Origin: Corynebacterium parakroppenstedtii
Lineage (GTDB): Bacteria > Actinomycetota > Actinomycetes > Mycobacteriales > Mycobacteriaceae
NCBI RefSeq assembly: GCF_019754935.1
Contig: NZ_JAGSOA010000002.1
Span: 310,001-374,000 of the forward strand
DNA length: 64,000 nt
Direction of reading: 5' to 3'
Shown here: piece by piece, positions 29,659 through 38,407 of the stretch
Numbering within the stretch: position 1 is the first letter of the stretch
Layout of the letters: the number at the start of each line of letters is the position of its first letter
Notes under the pieces: model-generated
Databases searched by the model: none
Told to the model about the DNA's origin: nothing
Seen by the model: the letters and a program-made list of their open reading frames with translations, nothing else
Translations under genes and position numbers: made by a program

Positions 29659-31137
29659 TTCGTCCCCTCGGAACACGGCGAAATAAAGAACGAAGGCGAC
29701 CGTTATCACGATCCACATCCACGACCATCGGTACAACCAATTGTTGCCAGAACCGGTGAAGGATCCCGCCACAATCAGCGACGCAATAACAGTGAAGTGC
29801 GTAACCCGTGGTGATGGCCGGAAAGTACCGACAAGAACAACGCCAGCAGCGTAATACCAGGGCAGCGTAACGGCATTAAAGATGCACGTTATTAAGTACG
29901 CCCATGCTGCGCCCTCAATGGCTCGGCGCGGAGTCTGTCGGAATCGCCACCAGACCACGATCAGGAGTACAACCATGATGATCATCGAGATACTCCGGTA
30001 GATCGACAGCACCGAGTTGAATGTCGCGCCGGGGAAGAATGAGGCTGCGAAAGCGGCCGTGAACTGGGCCAGGAAGCTGGGGAGCACTAAGAGGTTGATG
30101 ACCTTCGTATTCCCGCTGAGCTGGGAAACCCAGCCCCACGAGCTTCCCGAGGCATACGTAATGGCGGTCAATACCGTGCAGACGATCAGCACAGTGGTGA
30201 TTCCGTAGAACACGAATGCGGGGATTGCTTTTTTCAGCGACGCCAACGTCCGCCGGGGGTCGTGGAGTGACCATGTGGAGGGGGCAATTCCTCGTTGCCG
30301 CATTGCGATCCAGATGAGGAAGGGGAGGGTCACGAGGGCCGTCGCCTTCAGGGAAAAACCGATGCCGATGAACAGCGCACCCCACAGTGGGTGGCGTCGT
30401 AAAGCCAGAACCAGCCCAAGGCAGGAAAAGGCAACCATGACCGATTCATTGTGCATGCCCCCCACGAGATGGAGGAAGACAACGGGGTTGGCAACACCGA
30501 GCCAGAGGGCCACCGCGGGATTCCCACCGATATGCCGAGCAATTGATATCACCGCCCATGCAATAGCGGCATATCCAGCGACGGAGATGAATTTGTAGAG
30601 AAAAACGCCGATGGTGATATTCGATCCGACCAGGGTTGTTATTCCGTCGCCGATCCATAAATGAAGTGGCCCGTATGGTGTGGTGGTGTTTCTCCAGTCC
30701 GGGCTGACTTCCAGCAGCATCGGGCCGGGATTGACGGCGGCTCCATCTTTGTAGGGATCAAAGCCATCGCGGACCATTGCCCCTTGGACCAGGTAGGAAT
30801 AGACATCGCGCGAGTACATCGGGGACGCGAAAAGGAGCGGAACTATCCACCCCACCAGCGTCTTTACCGATTCACGGATGGCGGTCTCTTCGTGATAGAC
30901 AATCCGACCCCACAGGCACCAGCAGTGCAGAAGCAGTCCCAGCGCGACCCAGGACAAGATGAAGCCAATGTTCTTGACATGGCCATACATGATCCAGTCC
31001 AGATTGAGCATCCGGACAATTCCTCCGCGGGTGCGCTGAGCTCCGGAACTCCATGACGACACCATGAGAAGTATCGACGCGACCGTCCCCAACCACAGTG
31101 GTCGACGCAGTGGGTTCGTGCGTGAAGGGGTGCTCAT
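29614..31137 (-). CDS. mptA: Alpha-(1-6)-mannopyranosyltransferase MptA
   Basis: Membrane GT-C enzyme that extends the alpha-(1-6) mannan core of lipomannan, using polyprenyl-phosphate-mannose on the outer face. It has 507 residues and about 12 hydrophobic segments. The first large outer loop holds SPMYSRDVYSYLVQGAMVRDG near residue 105-125 with the RDVYSY motif of MptA/MptB proteins, then TTPYGPLHLWIG near 151. The ATG overlaps the stop of the upstream crtI-like gene (ATGA), so it is translationally coupled to the idsA-crtI-mptA operon. Mycobacteria have idsA2 beside mptA without the crtI gene between. Confidence 0.93.
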   Translation of the reverse strand: MSTPSRTNPLRRPLWLGTVASILLMVSSWSSGAQRTRGGIVRMLNLDWIMYGHVKNIGFILSWVALGLLLHCWCLWGRIVYHEETAIRESVKTLVGWIVPLLFASPMYSRDVYSYLVQGAMVRDGFDPYKDGAAVNPGPMLLEVSPDWRNTTTPYGPLHLWIGDGITTLVGSNITIGVFLYKFISVAGYAAIAWAVISIARHIGGNPAVALWLGVANPVVFLHLVGGMHNESVMVAFSCLGLVLALRRHPLWGALFIGIGFSLKATALVTLPFLIWIAMRQRGIAPSTWSLHDPRRTLASLKKAIPAFVFYGITTVLIVCTVLTAITYASGSSWGWVSQLSGNTKVINLLVLPSFLAQFTAAFAASFFPGATFNSVLSIYRSISMIIMVVLLIVVWWRFRQTPRRAIEGAAWAYLITCIFNAVTLPWYYAAGVVLVGTFRPSPRVTHFTVIASLIVAGSFTGSGNNWLYRWSWMWIVITVAFVLYFAVFRGDESKSHRLGTAHDLAG

Positions 31138-32870
31138 GGATGATCACCTCGCGTTATCCGAGCAGCTGCAAGCGCTCCTGAAAGGATAACAGTGGGCACC
31201 CCAACGCCAGGTGTCGTACTTGAACCAGCGTGAATCAGGTTAGAGAACGAACGCACGGGGAAATTGCGGAACCGAAACGGCCCCGTCTGCCGGAAAAGAT
31301 GGGCGGGGGCAAAAGGAGTTCCTGCGCCCAACCCGAGTGCAGACCATGTGTCGGGTGTATCTACTTTCCCGACGGCGAATGACTCACGGATGCCGACGAA
31401 ACCGCGATCTTCCAGGACAGATAGGAGATCCTCTTGATAGGAAGCAGCCAATGACGTCCAGTCGATGTGGGCTGATTCAGTGTTGGGGCACGGTGCCAAA
31501 ACACTGACCGGTTCAATAGAAACATGAGGCGACGTCGTCGACGTCGATACTAAATCCGGCGCTGAACAGGCAGGACGAGTAACCAAAAGCGACGGATCGG
31601 ACATGAGGCGGCCACGACCGTGGGGAGCAGTGATCTCCGAAAATGTACGATCCCACTCTTTCCCGAAAGAGATGGTGTGATGCCCACCAGGCCAGTGGCG
31701 TGCGACCTCACGAGGGATGGCGCCGTGCATCACGAATGCGGAGGGAGACCACCTCATAGTCCGACGGCCCTGTCGGTCCGAGATGGCGTCGAGTTCAGGG
31801 ATGTCACATGTCGTAATAACGACGTCGGCAGGCAACGTTCCTTGGGTTGTCTCGACCGCATGGATTCTGTCGGAATTGGTTCCGTCGGATCCGGCTCCGT
31901 GTGAGGCGCGGTTCAATGAGTTGACCCGAGTGTTGAGCATGAGCTGACCGCCGGACTGCTTGAGTGCTGCTGCGAGAATGTCGCACAGTGCGCCGACACC
32001 GGAACCGTGTGGCCCACGAGTGGGGTAGAAGACCCCCATCCCGGTATCCATGTGCGAAATCGTTGCGTACACAGCGCGGGCTTTCTTGGGCGGAACCCCC
32101 GCGTACAGAGCCTGGAACGAAAACACCTTTCGAAGCTCATCATCAGAGATGTAGCGCTCTGCTGCCCGGCCCAAGGAGCCGAAGCCACCACGACGTGCCA
32201 CCCGCGCCAAGCTCAGCGCCGATTCACGGGTGCGAACAAGGTCCCACACAGAATCGAAATCGGCGTTCATCAGGTTCGAAAAGCACGCGTCGAACATTGA
32301 CTGCGCCCACAGGCGATAACCCCGCACACCCTTCACACGGGATTCGGCGAACTCATCACGGTTCAGGTTGTTGCTGCGATGGGGTGTGTCGTCAAACTTG
32401 TCCCGGGCGAACCGACGGATCTCCTGGTCCAGCCGACTATCGCTCCCGGCAGCTTCCTCCTGAGCGTCCCCCTCAGCAGCTCCTTCAGCGAATACGTCCA
32501 GATGCCGGCCCGACGAAAACAATGCATGATACGCCGGGGTCAAACGCTGATATGAAAAGTCAGGCGCGAGGTCACTCGTCGAGAGCCCCACCGGTGCCAG
32601 AATCTCATCGACGAGCCACGGCATCGTCACCACCGTCGCGCCCGTGTCGATGCGGACATCTCCCAGGGGACTAGAGATCGTCTCGGTTGCGGCGCGTCCG
32701 CCCACGTGGTCCGCCTTCTCGACCACCGTTACTGAACGCCCGGAGCCAGCCAGCAATACCGCCGCAGCCAGGCCAGACAAGCCCGCCCCCACCACAACTA
32801 CGTGGTCTGTTCGGCCTGATACCGCGCGCCGGGGCGTCGACAAGTAATGAGAAAGAAAAGATGTGCTCAT
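31134..32870 (-). CDS. crtI: Phytoene desaturase-family FAD oxidoreductase (CrtI-like)
   Basis: FAD-dependent desaturase or isomerase family protein of 578 residues. N-terminal dinucleotide-binding motif VVVVGAGLSGLAAAVLLAGS (Gly28, Gly30, Gly33), then VVEKADHVGGRA. The C-terminal AGSSTTPGVGVPTVILSG near 550 is the CrtI signature. Two Ser/Glu-rich inserts (near 128-160 and 395-440) are unusual. It overlaps idsA by 4 nt upstream and mptA by 4 nt downstream. No phytoene synthase gene is in the window. The substrate could be a carotenoid precursor or another polyprenyl chain; sequence alone does not decide. Confidence 0.85.
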   Translation of the reverse strand: MSTSFLSHYLSTPRRAVSGRTDHVVVVGAGLSGLAAAVLLAGSGRSVTVVEKADHVGGRAATETISSPLGDVRIDTGATVVTMPWLVDEILAPVGLSTSDLAPDFSYQRLTPAYHALFSSGRHLDVFAEGAAEGDAQEEAAGSDSRLDQEIRRFARDKFDDTPHRSNNLNRDEFAESRVKGVRGYRLWAQSMFDACFSNLMNADFDSVWDLVRTRESALSLARVARRGGFGSLGRAAERYISDDELRKVFSFQALYAGVPPKKARAVYATISHMDTGMGVFYPTRGPHGSGVGALCDILAAALKQSGGQLMLNTRVNSLNRASHGAGSDGTNSDRIHAVETTQGTLPADVVITTCDIPELDAISDRQGRRTMRWSPSAFVMHGAIPREVARHWPGGHHTISFGKEWDRTFSEITAPHGRGRLMSDPSLLVTRPACSAPDLVSTSTTSPHVSIEPVSVLAPCPNTESAHIDWTSLAASYQEDLLSVLEDRGFVGIRESFAVGKVDTPDTWSALGLGAGTPFAPAHLFRQTGPFRFRNFPVRSFSNLIHAGSSTTPGVGVPTVILSGALAAARITRGDHP

Positions 32871-34000
32871 CGACGGCGCTCCGTCGAGGAAATAGCCATC
32901 GACCTCAATGCGCGGTGTGCGTCGTCAGATAAGCGCGCGTCGGCGAGCGCGTGGACCGCGGACGTCACTAAGCTATCGATCTGTTTTTCAACGCGGTCAT
33001 AGGCGCCGGTTTTTTTGATAATCGCGCGTAGATGATCAACATCCTGCTCACTCAGGGGCTGGCCCAAACTAGATTCCACCGTCTCGCGATCCGACTCCGA
33101 GACATTGTCCAGCGTGAGAGCCAGTAAGGTGGTGCGCTTTCCTTCGCGCAGGTCATCCCCTGATGGCTTCCCGGTGACCTCAGGGTCGCCGAAAACACCT
33201 AGCTGGTCATCGCGTAACTGGAACGCCACGCCGATGTCGCGTCCAAAAGTGCGCAGCGCTGTCACCGTATCCTGTGGTGCTCCTGCCAGAGCGGCCCCAA
33301 TATGGAGCGGGCGCTCCACGGTGTACGCCGCCGTCTTATATCGGTTGACCCGCTCTGCTGTGCGCAACGAACCGTCCCCCTGAGCCTCAGCAGTGACATC
33401 CATGATTTGGCCGCAGACCACCTCTGTGCGCATGTCTTGCCAGGGCTGCCATGCACGATCGCGCTGGGCGGGAGGTAATGCAGCCTCCATGAACATGTCA
33501 TCTGCCCAGCTCAAGGCGAGATCGCCGATGAGGATCGCGACCGCATTCCCGTAGTTTTCTCCTCGGCCATGCCATGCTTGGGATGAATGAGACTGCTTGA
33601 AGTGCTCATGAACGGTGGGCATTCCGCGTCGGGTTGCCGAGGAATCAATAATGTCGTCATGAATCAGAGCGCAGGACTGCAAGAGCTCCAACGAGGACGC
33701 CGCATGCATGACGGCGTCGGCATCCGGATGCTCTGCTGCGTCCGAGAACGTTAACTGCAAGGACCCCATCCACCCCAACCATGCAAATGTTGGTCGGATC
33801 CGTTTGCCACCGTTGATCGTGAAAACGGTGAGGGCTGTCATTGCTTCATCTGCCACGGGGGAAATGGCTTTCATGGCTGACTGACGCTCCATGAAGAACT
33901 CATTGAGGTGCGCGACAACGCAGCGGGGTACGTCGTCAACAGAACGCGGCATAGATGGTGTAGCACCTATTTGATCAGTCACGATAGCGAACTCACTCAC
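32867..34000 (-). CDS. idsA: Polyprenyl (geranylgeranyl-type) diphosphate synthase IdsA
   Basis: Chain-elongating prenyltransferase using IPP. It has 377 residues. GGKRIRP near residue 64, first Asp-rich motif DDIID (Asp115, Asp116, Asp119), GDLALSWADD near 155, and the second motif QLRDDQLGVFGDPEVTGKP near 251, in which the usual fifth Asp is Gly as in other actinobacterial IdsA proteins. The N-terminus begins at GTG 34000, with an alternative GTG six codons later; neither has a good ribosome site. First gene of the idsA-crtI-mptA operon, divergent from metF. Product chain length is not certain. Confidence 0.92.
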   Translation of the reverse strand: MSEFAIVTDQIGATPSMPRSVDDVPRCVVAHLNEFFMERQSAMKAISPVADEAMTALTVFTINGGKRIRPTFAWLGWMGSLQLTFSDAAEHPDADAVMHAASSLELLQSCALIHDDIIDSSATRRGMPTVHEHFKQSHSSQAWHGRGENYGNAVAILIGDLALSWADDMFMEAALPPAQRDRAWQPWQDMRTEVVCGQIMDVTAEAQGDGSLRTAERVNRYKTAAYTVERPLHIGAALAGAPQDTVTALRTFGRDIGVAFQLRDDQLGVFGDPEVTGKPSGDDLREGKRTTLLALTLDNVSESDRETVESSLGQPLSEQDVDHLRAIIKKTGAYDRVEKQIDSLVTSAVHALADARLSDDAHRALRSMAISSTERRR

Positions 34001-34173
34001 GATTCACGTATGGGGTATGGGCGGTTGAGGAGCATAAAGGTAAAACTACACAACACTATGGACGCGCCGAGCTAACCCGGTTGATCACCATGACCAACAC
34101 CGTGGATTCACCACAGATGTATTTATCGCGCCATTAGCTGACAGTTTTACTGGTTGTCGCACCTTTCTTTTTC

Positions 34174-34179
34174 TAAGAT
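34174..34179 (+). promoter_or_regulatory. -10 element, probable leaderless start for metF
   Basis: TAAGAT with 8 nt to the ATG at 34188, preceded by a T-rich stretch; no ribosome site. Confidence 0.5.
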
Positions 34180-34187
34180 ACCTATTT

Positions 34188-35207
34188 ATGTCCTCGCCCA
34201 ACTCGGCGCATACGCCCACGAATCGTCCACCTCGGCCTATTTATCAACAAGTCCCGGTTTCCCAGGCTATTTCCTTGCCAACGCCGGGTCCTGTGCCGTT
34301 TTCCGTGGAATTTATGCCCCCGCGTGATGACGCTGCGGAACGTCGTCTCAGTGATGCTGCGGCGACATTCCACGATCTTGGTGCGAGTTTTGTGTCGGTG
34401 ACCTATGGTGCAGGCGGTTCGAGCCGTAGCCGTACTATTCGTATCGGCCAGGAGCTGGCACATACTCCCTTGACGACGCTCGTTCATTTGACGTTGGTGC
34501 AGCACACGGTGGATGAGCTGAAGGAAATTATCGCAAGCTACCAGGAATGTGGGCTAACGAATATTTTGGCGCTGCGCGGCGATCCACCAGGAGATCCCGC
34601 GGGCGAATGGGTTTCCACTCCGGGCGGTTTGGAACATGCCATCGACCTGATCAAGCTCATCCAAGAGTGTGATACACAACGACAGTTTGAGATTGGTATC
34701 GCGTCATTTCCTGATAAGCACTATCGTGCCACTGATCTAGATTCGGATACCGCCTATACGATTGCGAAACTTCGGGCAGGCGCGAGCTATTCCATTACTC
34801 AAATGTTCTTTGATGTTGAGTATTACCTGCGTCTTCGTGATCGACTAGCGGCGGCAGATCCGGTCCATGGAGCCAAACCCGTGATTCCTGGCCTCATGCC
34901 CATTACCTCGCTGAAGTCTCTTCGCAGGCAGCGTGAATTGGCAGGGTGCCGTGTTCCGGCAGATCTCGAGGAACGTCTGGAAAAAGCTACTGCTACTGGT
35001 GATCCCTCTGATCCGCGTGTCCGTCAGGAAATTCGGAAGATCGGGATTGCTCATACGACGGCCATGGCGGAGCGTCTGATCAGTGAAGGTGCGCCTGACC
35101 TGCACTTTATGACGTTGAACTTTGCGCGTGCGACGCAGGAAGTGCTGCACAATTTAGGGATGGCTCCGGCGTGGGGGACTGATCACGGTCATGATGCGGT
35201 TCGATGA
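34188..35207 (+). CDS. metF: 5,10-methylenetetrahydrofolate reductase
   Basis: FAD enzyme producing 5-methyl-THF for methionine synthesis. It has 339 residues. FSVEFMPPRD near residue 38 contains the conserved catalytic Glu, VTYGAGGSSR near 71, HLTLVQHT near 99, LALRGDPPGD near 126, IGIASFPDKHY near 168, and GASYSITQMFFD near 197. The first 30 residues are extra and Pro-rich. The ATG is apparently the first codon of a leaderless mRNA. It is convergent with the GNAT gene, only 16 nt away. Confidence 0.95.
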   Translation: MSSPNSAHTPTNRPPRPIYQQVPVSQAISLPTPGPVPFSVEFMPPRDDAAERRLSDAAATFHDLGASFVSVTYGAGGSSRSRTIRIGQELAHTPLTTLVHLTLVQHTVDELKEIIASYQECGLTNILALRGDPPGDPAGEWVSTPGGLEHAIDLIKLIQECDTQRQFEIGIASFPDKHYRATDLDSDTAYTIAKLRAGASYSITQMFFDVEYYLRLRDRLAAADPVHGAKPVIPGLMPITSLKSLRRQRELAGCRVPADLEERLEKATATGDPSDPRVRQEIRKIGIAHTTAMAERLISEGAPDLHFMTLNFARATQEVLHNLGMAPAWGTDHGHDAVR

Positions 35208-35223
35208 CCTCTACAGTGCGTCA

Positions 35224-35835
35224 TTAAATCAGTGACGAGCTGTCCCCGAGGGGCAACCGGCTGCCCAGGATTGCGAACGGACGCGGGTCACCGGGGAAGT
35301 GCATATTCCGAACGACGTCGGTGAATCCTAGTCGTCGGTAGAGGTGGAATGCGCGGTTGTTTTCACTGGTGACTTCGGGTGTGGAAAGAAGCAACCGCTG
35401 GCTCGTGAGGTTGTCCGCAAAGATAGTCAACAATCGTCGGCCAATATTGTTACCTTGCCACGACGGGTCCACGTGAATTTCGGTGAGCTCCGTGTAGTTG
35501 TCCAGAAGCTGGATACGTAGCGACGGCGGGACCCCGGCAACCATGAGAGCTGCCTTGACCTGCGTATTCCACCATTGTCCGTTGCCTCCTCGATAGCCGT
35601 AGATAAAGCCACGGATGGGCTGGGTGGGATCTTTAGGGTTTGTTTCTTCCCCTGCAGGATGCTCGATTGCAGCTACGGAGTGGAAGCCAAGATATCGCGA
35701 GTGCGTGTTCCAAGCCGACTGCCGCGCGCCCGAGATAGTGGAGCTGTAGCCCATCGCACGGATATAAATAGAGACCATTTCGGGGACTCGTCGACGAAAT
35801 TGCGCTGCGGTCAACGTCGTGAAAGTGATGGGCAT
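35224..35835 (-). CDS. GNAT-family N-acetyltransferase
   Basis: Acetyl-CoA-dependent acetyltransferase of unknown substrate, 203 residues. The GNAT core is visible as LTEIHVDPSWQGNNIGRRLL (residues 115-134; acetyl-CoA pyrophosphate loop QGNNIG) and ENNRAFHLYRRLGF near 158-171. The N-terminal half has an aromatic segment MVSIYIRAMGYSS. A similar protein lies near metF in mycobacteria (Rv2170). A LexA-like palindrome lies 75-90 nt upstream of its start, in the shared divergent region with the HEPN gene. Confidence 0.85.
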   Translation of the reverse strand: MPITFTTLTAAQFRRRVPEMVSIYIRAMGYSSTISGARQSAWNTHSRYLGFHSVAAIEHPAGEETNPKDPTQPIRGFIYGYRGGNGQWWNTQVKAALMVAGVPPSLRIQLLDNYTELTEIHVDPSWQGNNIGRRLLTIFADNLTSQRLLLSTPEVTSENNRAFHLYRRLGFTDVVRNMHFPGDPRPFAILGSRLPLGDSSSLI

Positions 35836-35909
35836 TCTTTAATGAAACCACGCGCGAACCGGGGCGGGGGAGTTAACCGGGAGAAGCTGGGAATTACCTA
35901 CCGCAAATT

Positions 35910-35925
35910 TCGAATATACGTTCGA
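35910..35925. promoter_or_regulatory. LexA-type SOS box
   Basis: TCGAATATACGTTCGA fits the actinobacterial SOS operator TCGAAC-N4-GTTCGA at 11 of 12 fixed positions; symmetry extends into AT-rich flanks on both sides. It lies between the divergent GNAT gene and HEPN-family gene and could control either. Confidence 0.65.
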
Positions 35926-36088
35926 ATTTTCTAGTTTTGTTCGACTCTTATGTCCGCACCCCTTCGTAGTGTGTCAAGTGTCAACAAGGAAATAGGCGCT
36001 CGACAAAGACATCACTGGGTAGCGGCGCTGTTCGGTAATCGCACTGCTTGCCCGAAAATGTAGAGACGACGGCTCCAAGGAGTGGATC

Positions 36089-36478
36089 ATGATGAATGCG
36101 GCAACGGTAAGTTTTCTCAGGAAAGCGGATGCATTGCTGGCTAACAAGACTGACGACGTCAGCCAGGATGAATTGGAACGGCGCTTGCTGGACTCTTATT
36201 ACGCAGCGCTCCGCCTCGCTGGAGCTGTTATCGAGGATGCTATTGCGAGCCGAAAAAGGAAGCCTAAGGGTGACGCATGGACTTTGCTTGCTCGTTATGG
36301 CGGGCAGCTGGCCCCGTGGGCAGATGTCTTCCGGCAGTATTCGCCCATAAAAGAACGCGTTCGTCTGGGATTGTCTCCGTCCCTGACGGTTGCTTATGTT
36401 GAGCGTTTTGAGCAGCTCGTTTTGGACTTCCGCGCTGCTGTGAATGATCGGTATGCATGGATACCGGCTGCCGCTTAA
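36089..36478 (+). CDS. SAV_6107-family HEPN domain protein
   Basis: Small soluble helical protein, 129 residues. It resembles the actinobacterial SAV_6107 HEPN family: a Tyr/Ala-rich helix DSYYAALRLAGAVIEDA near residues 30-46, and a C-terminal segment RFEQLVLDFRAAVNDRY. The usual HEPN RNase RxxxxH motif is not evident. AAGGAG is 6 nt before ATG 36089; a second ATG follows directly. The SOS-like box 164 nt upstream suggests DNA-damage control. Function unknown. Confidence 0.8.
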   Translation: MMNAATVSFLRKADALLANKTDDVSQDELERRLLDSYYAALRLAGAVIEDAIASRKRKPKGDAWTLLARYGGQLAPWADVFRQYSPIKERVRLGLSPSLTVAYVERFEQLVLDFRAAVNDRYAWIPAAA

Positions 36479-36685
36479 AGCCTGGAGGCGTTAACGAGGT
36501 TGACTCAAAAGGGGTGTGGGGAGCGCCTTCCGGGGGTTGAGGGTGACGGCATTCATTGTTTCGTGCACCGGGGTGGAGAAATGGGGGTACATGGTGGTTA
36601 CAATGAAGTTATAAACGGAACTGTTTTGGCACCTGTTGCGTTATGCCAGGTAGAAAACGGTACTTTCATGGAAAATGGAGGAGTT

Positions 36686-37078
36686 GTGGCCCTCTCAGAG
36701 CAAGAGCAGCGTGTCCTCGACGAAATCGAGAATGCTCTGTATCAGGAAGACCCAGACTTTGGTAAAAACGTCGGGTCAATCCAGCGTGGTGGCGCCTTCG
36801 TCAAAGTCGTTGCTCTGCTGATCCTTGGCCTCGTCTTACTTGTTGGCGGTATAGCTCTCTCGCAACTGAGCTTGTGGTTTGTCGTGATGTCGGTCGCCGG
36901 TTTCTTGGTGATGTTCGCCGCCGGCGTGATCGGATTACGCGGTGACCGCTCGTCGAAACTCGAAATGGGGGATCGTTCCGACAAATCGGCGAAGAAACAA
37001 CGGAAAGCTCGTAAATCGTCGTTGGGTAGTCGCTCGGGTGGTATGGAAGAGAATTTCCGTCGACGTTTCGAGCGCTAA
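36686..37078 (+). CDS. DUF3040 membrane protein
   Basis: Small actinobacterial membrane protein of unknown function, 130 residues. The family begins ALSEQEQ-xx-LDEIE, so I place the start at GTG 36686 (VALSEQEQRVLDEIENAL) although GGAGG is only 4 nt upstream; the alternative is ATG 36668 in the same frame. Two membrane helices follow (about 45-65 and 70-91), then a basic tail rich in Lys and Arg. It lies just before the dcw cluster, as in related genomes, and ends before two hairpins. Confidence 0.85.
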   Translation: MALSEQEQRVLDEIENALYQEDPDFGKNVGSIQRGGAFVKVVALLILGLVLLVGGIALSQLSLWFVVMSVAGFLVMFAAGVIGLRGDRSSKLEMGDRSDKSAKKQRKARKSSLGSRSGGMEENFRRRFER

Positions 37079-37115
37079 ACCCCACCGTGATTCCTATATG
37101 TGAACTGAGTTTCGC

Positions 37116-37153
37116 GTATGGGAGCCGAAGGTTCGACGAAAGGCTTCCCATAC
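37116..37153 (+). other. Stem-loop downstream of the DUF3040 gene
   Basis: Inverted repeat with one bulged base (37116-37126 with 37142-37153), 29 nt before a strong terminator. It may be part of the 3' untranslated region of the same mRNA. Confidence 0.5.
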
Positions 37154-37181
37154 AACGTAAAACTGTCTAACAAGACACTGC

Positions 37182-37224
37182 AGCCCTGGTGGTGAGTGGA
37201 CAAGCTCACCACCAGGGCTTTTTC
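37182..37224 (+). terminator. Strong Rho-independent terminator before the mraZ region
   Basis: Perfect 15-bp stem (37182-37196 with 37205-37219), 8-nt loop, then a run of T. It isolates the dcw cluster from upstream genes. Confidence 0.92.
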
Positions 37225-37774
37225 GTATGTTTCAGACCAATTCTCAAAAATCCCCCACTTTGCCCCACACCGACTCAAGGATTATCAGCTTTTCGCTGAA
37301 AATGAGGTTATTTCTCTGGCTGATGGGGAGTGAATCAACTTATGTGCCTGAAGTGGCACGGCTATCGCGTACTTTCTTGCTGTTCATTGCGCTCTGTTAT
37401 CTCGGGTGTGCCCTCACCGGGGCTGGATGGTGCCGGCCCGTCAAGAGGTTCGATCGGCGTTTCCGGCATCGGCTGTTGTGGCAATTTATCGCGTGTTTCT
37501 GCACTTCAGCGGGTTAAAATGGCGTAGTATCACAAGTGTGGCCTGTGATTGGGTCGCGTTGTCATAATGAAAAAAAGCTAAAGATTTGCTGAAAGCGTCG
37601 TGCCAATGGTGCGTTGTGGGGCAGAGTGGGTTAAAGTGGGTGCCAATGGCGGACAAGGTAAGTTCGTCGCACTAATTCTGTAGATGACTGTCGTTGTTGG
37701 CGGCCGGCGCTGACAACGACACGGCAATCGACTGGATGTGGGTCGTCGATGTTGAGGGAAGGAGTCCGAAGGTC
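37224..37774. other. Long mraZ promoter and leader region
   Basis: Over 500 nt without a gene I can support. The small open frame on the plus strand here lacks a ribosome site and family similarity. The region holds the MraZ-type repeats at 37607-37651, with a -10-like TAAAGT (37632-37637) overlapping them, and a long untranslated leader to mraZ. Confidence 0.5.
37607..37651. promoter_or_regulatory. MraZ-binding repeats upstream of mraZ
   Basis: TGGG-type pentamers recur every 10 nt: TGGTG (37607), TGGGG (37617), TGGGT (37627), TGGGT (37637) and TGGCG (37647). The central three are perfect. MraZ is known to bind TGGGN repeats separated by 5 nt in front of its own operon, so this is a likely autoregulatory operator of the dcw cluster. 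Confidence 0.8.
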
Positions 37775-38206
37775 ATGTTCTTCGGTACTTTCACCCCCAA
37801 GATGGACGACAAAGGACGCTTGACTCTTCCGGCCAAGTTTCGCGATGAGTTAGCAGAAGGCTTGATGGTGACGAAAGGCCAAGACCATTCATTAGCCATC
37901 TACCCGCGCAACGTGTTCCTCGAACGCGCTCGCAAAGCCGCTGCTGCATCTCGAACGAACCCGGAGGCTCGCGCATTTGTGCGTAACTTAGCGGCCAGCG
38001 CGGATGAACAATCTGTTGATGGTCATGGGCGAATAACGATTTCGCCTGATCATCGTCGCTACGCAGGGTTAAGCAAAGAATGCGTCGTGATTGGTTCTGT
38101 TGACTTCGTCGAAATCTGGAATGCGGAGTCGTGGAATCAGTACCAAGCCGAACATGAAGAAAGCTACGCCAACGGTGACGACGCTGCCTTCATGGATTTC
38201 CTCTAA
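37775..38206 (+). CDS. mraZ: Transcriptional regulator MraZ
   Basis: DNA-binding regulator of the division and cell-wall cluster with a double AbrB-like fold. It has 143 residues starting [26 protein letters not shown], which is the canonical MraZ start; AGGGAAGGAG lies 10 nt upstream. The two DxxGR motifs are DDKGRLTLP near residue 11 and DGHGRITIS near 82. The upstream in-frame extension to 37694 has no family similarity. First gene of the dcw cluster; its probable operator is 124 nt before the start. Confidence 0.96.
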   Translation: MFFGTFTPKMDDKGRLTLPAKFRDELAEGLMVTKGQDHSLAIYPRNVFLERARKAAAASRTNPEARAFVRNLAASADEQSVDGHGRITISPDHRRYAGLSKECVVIGSVDFVEIWNAESWNQYQAEHEESYANGDDAAFMDFL

Positions 38207-38407
38207 GGACTCCTTGAGCTCATCACCCACATGGTCGAACGTCGCAATGAGCTACAGCGAGTGTAAGGAATGTGTGCAGGCCTCTGCCCGTTTGGATCCT
38301 GATGTACTTCCCCAACACCAGGCGCTGAGCGGGTAGGGCCCTGTTTACATTCCTCTCCATCACCACGACCGCCCAATATTCTGACCGCGACGATGAAAGA
38401 GGGGACA

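Noticed and set aside
32270..32295. TTCGAA and CGTCGAAC within crtI, considered as a second LexA site
   Set aside because: The half-sites are in the wrong spacing and orientation and lie inside coding sequence.
37227..37517. Plus-strand open frame before mraZ with a hydrophobic stretch
   Set aside because: No ribosome site, no family, and it lies in the long mraZ regulatory region.
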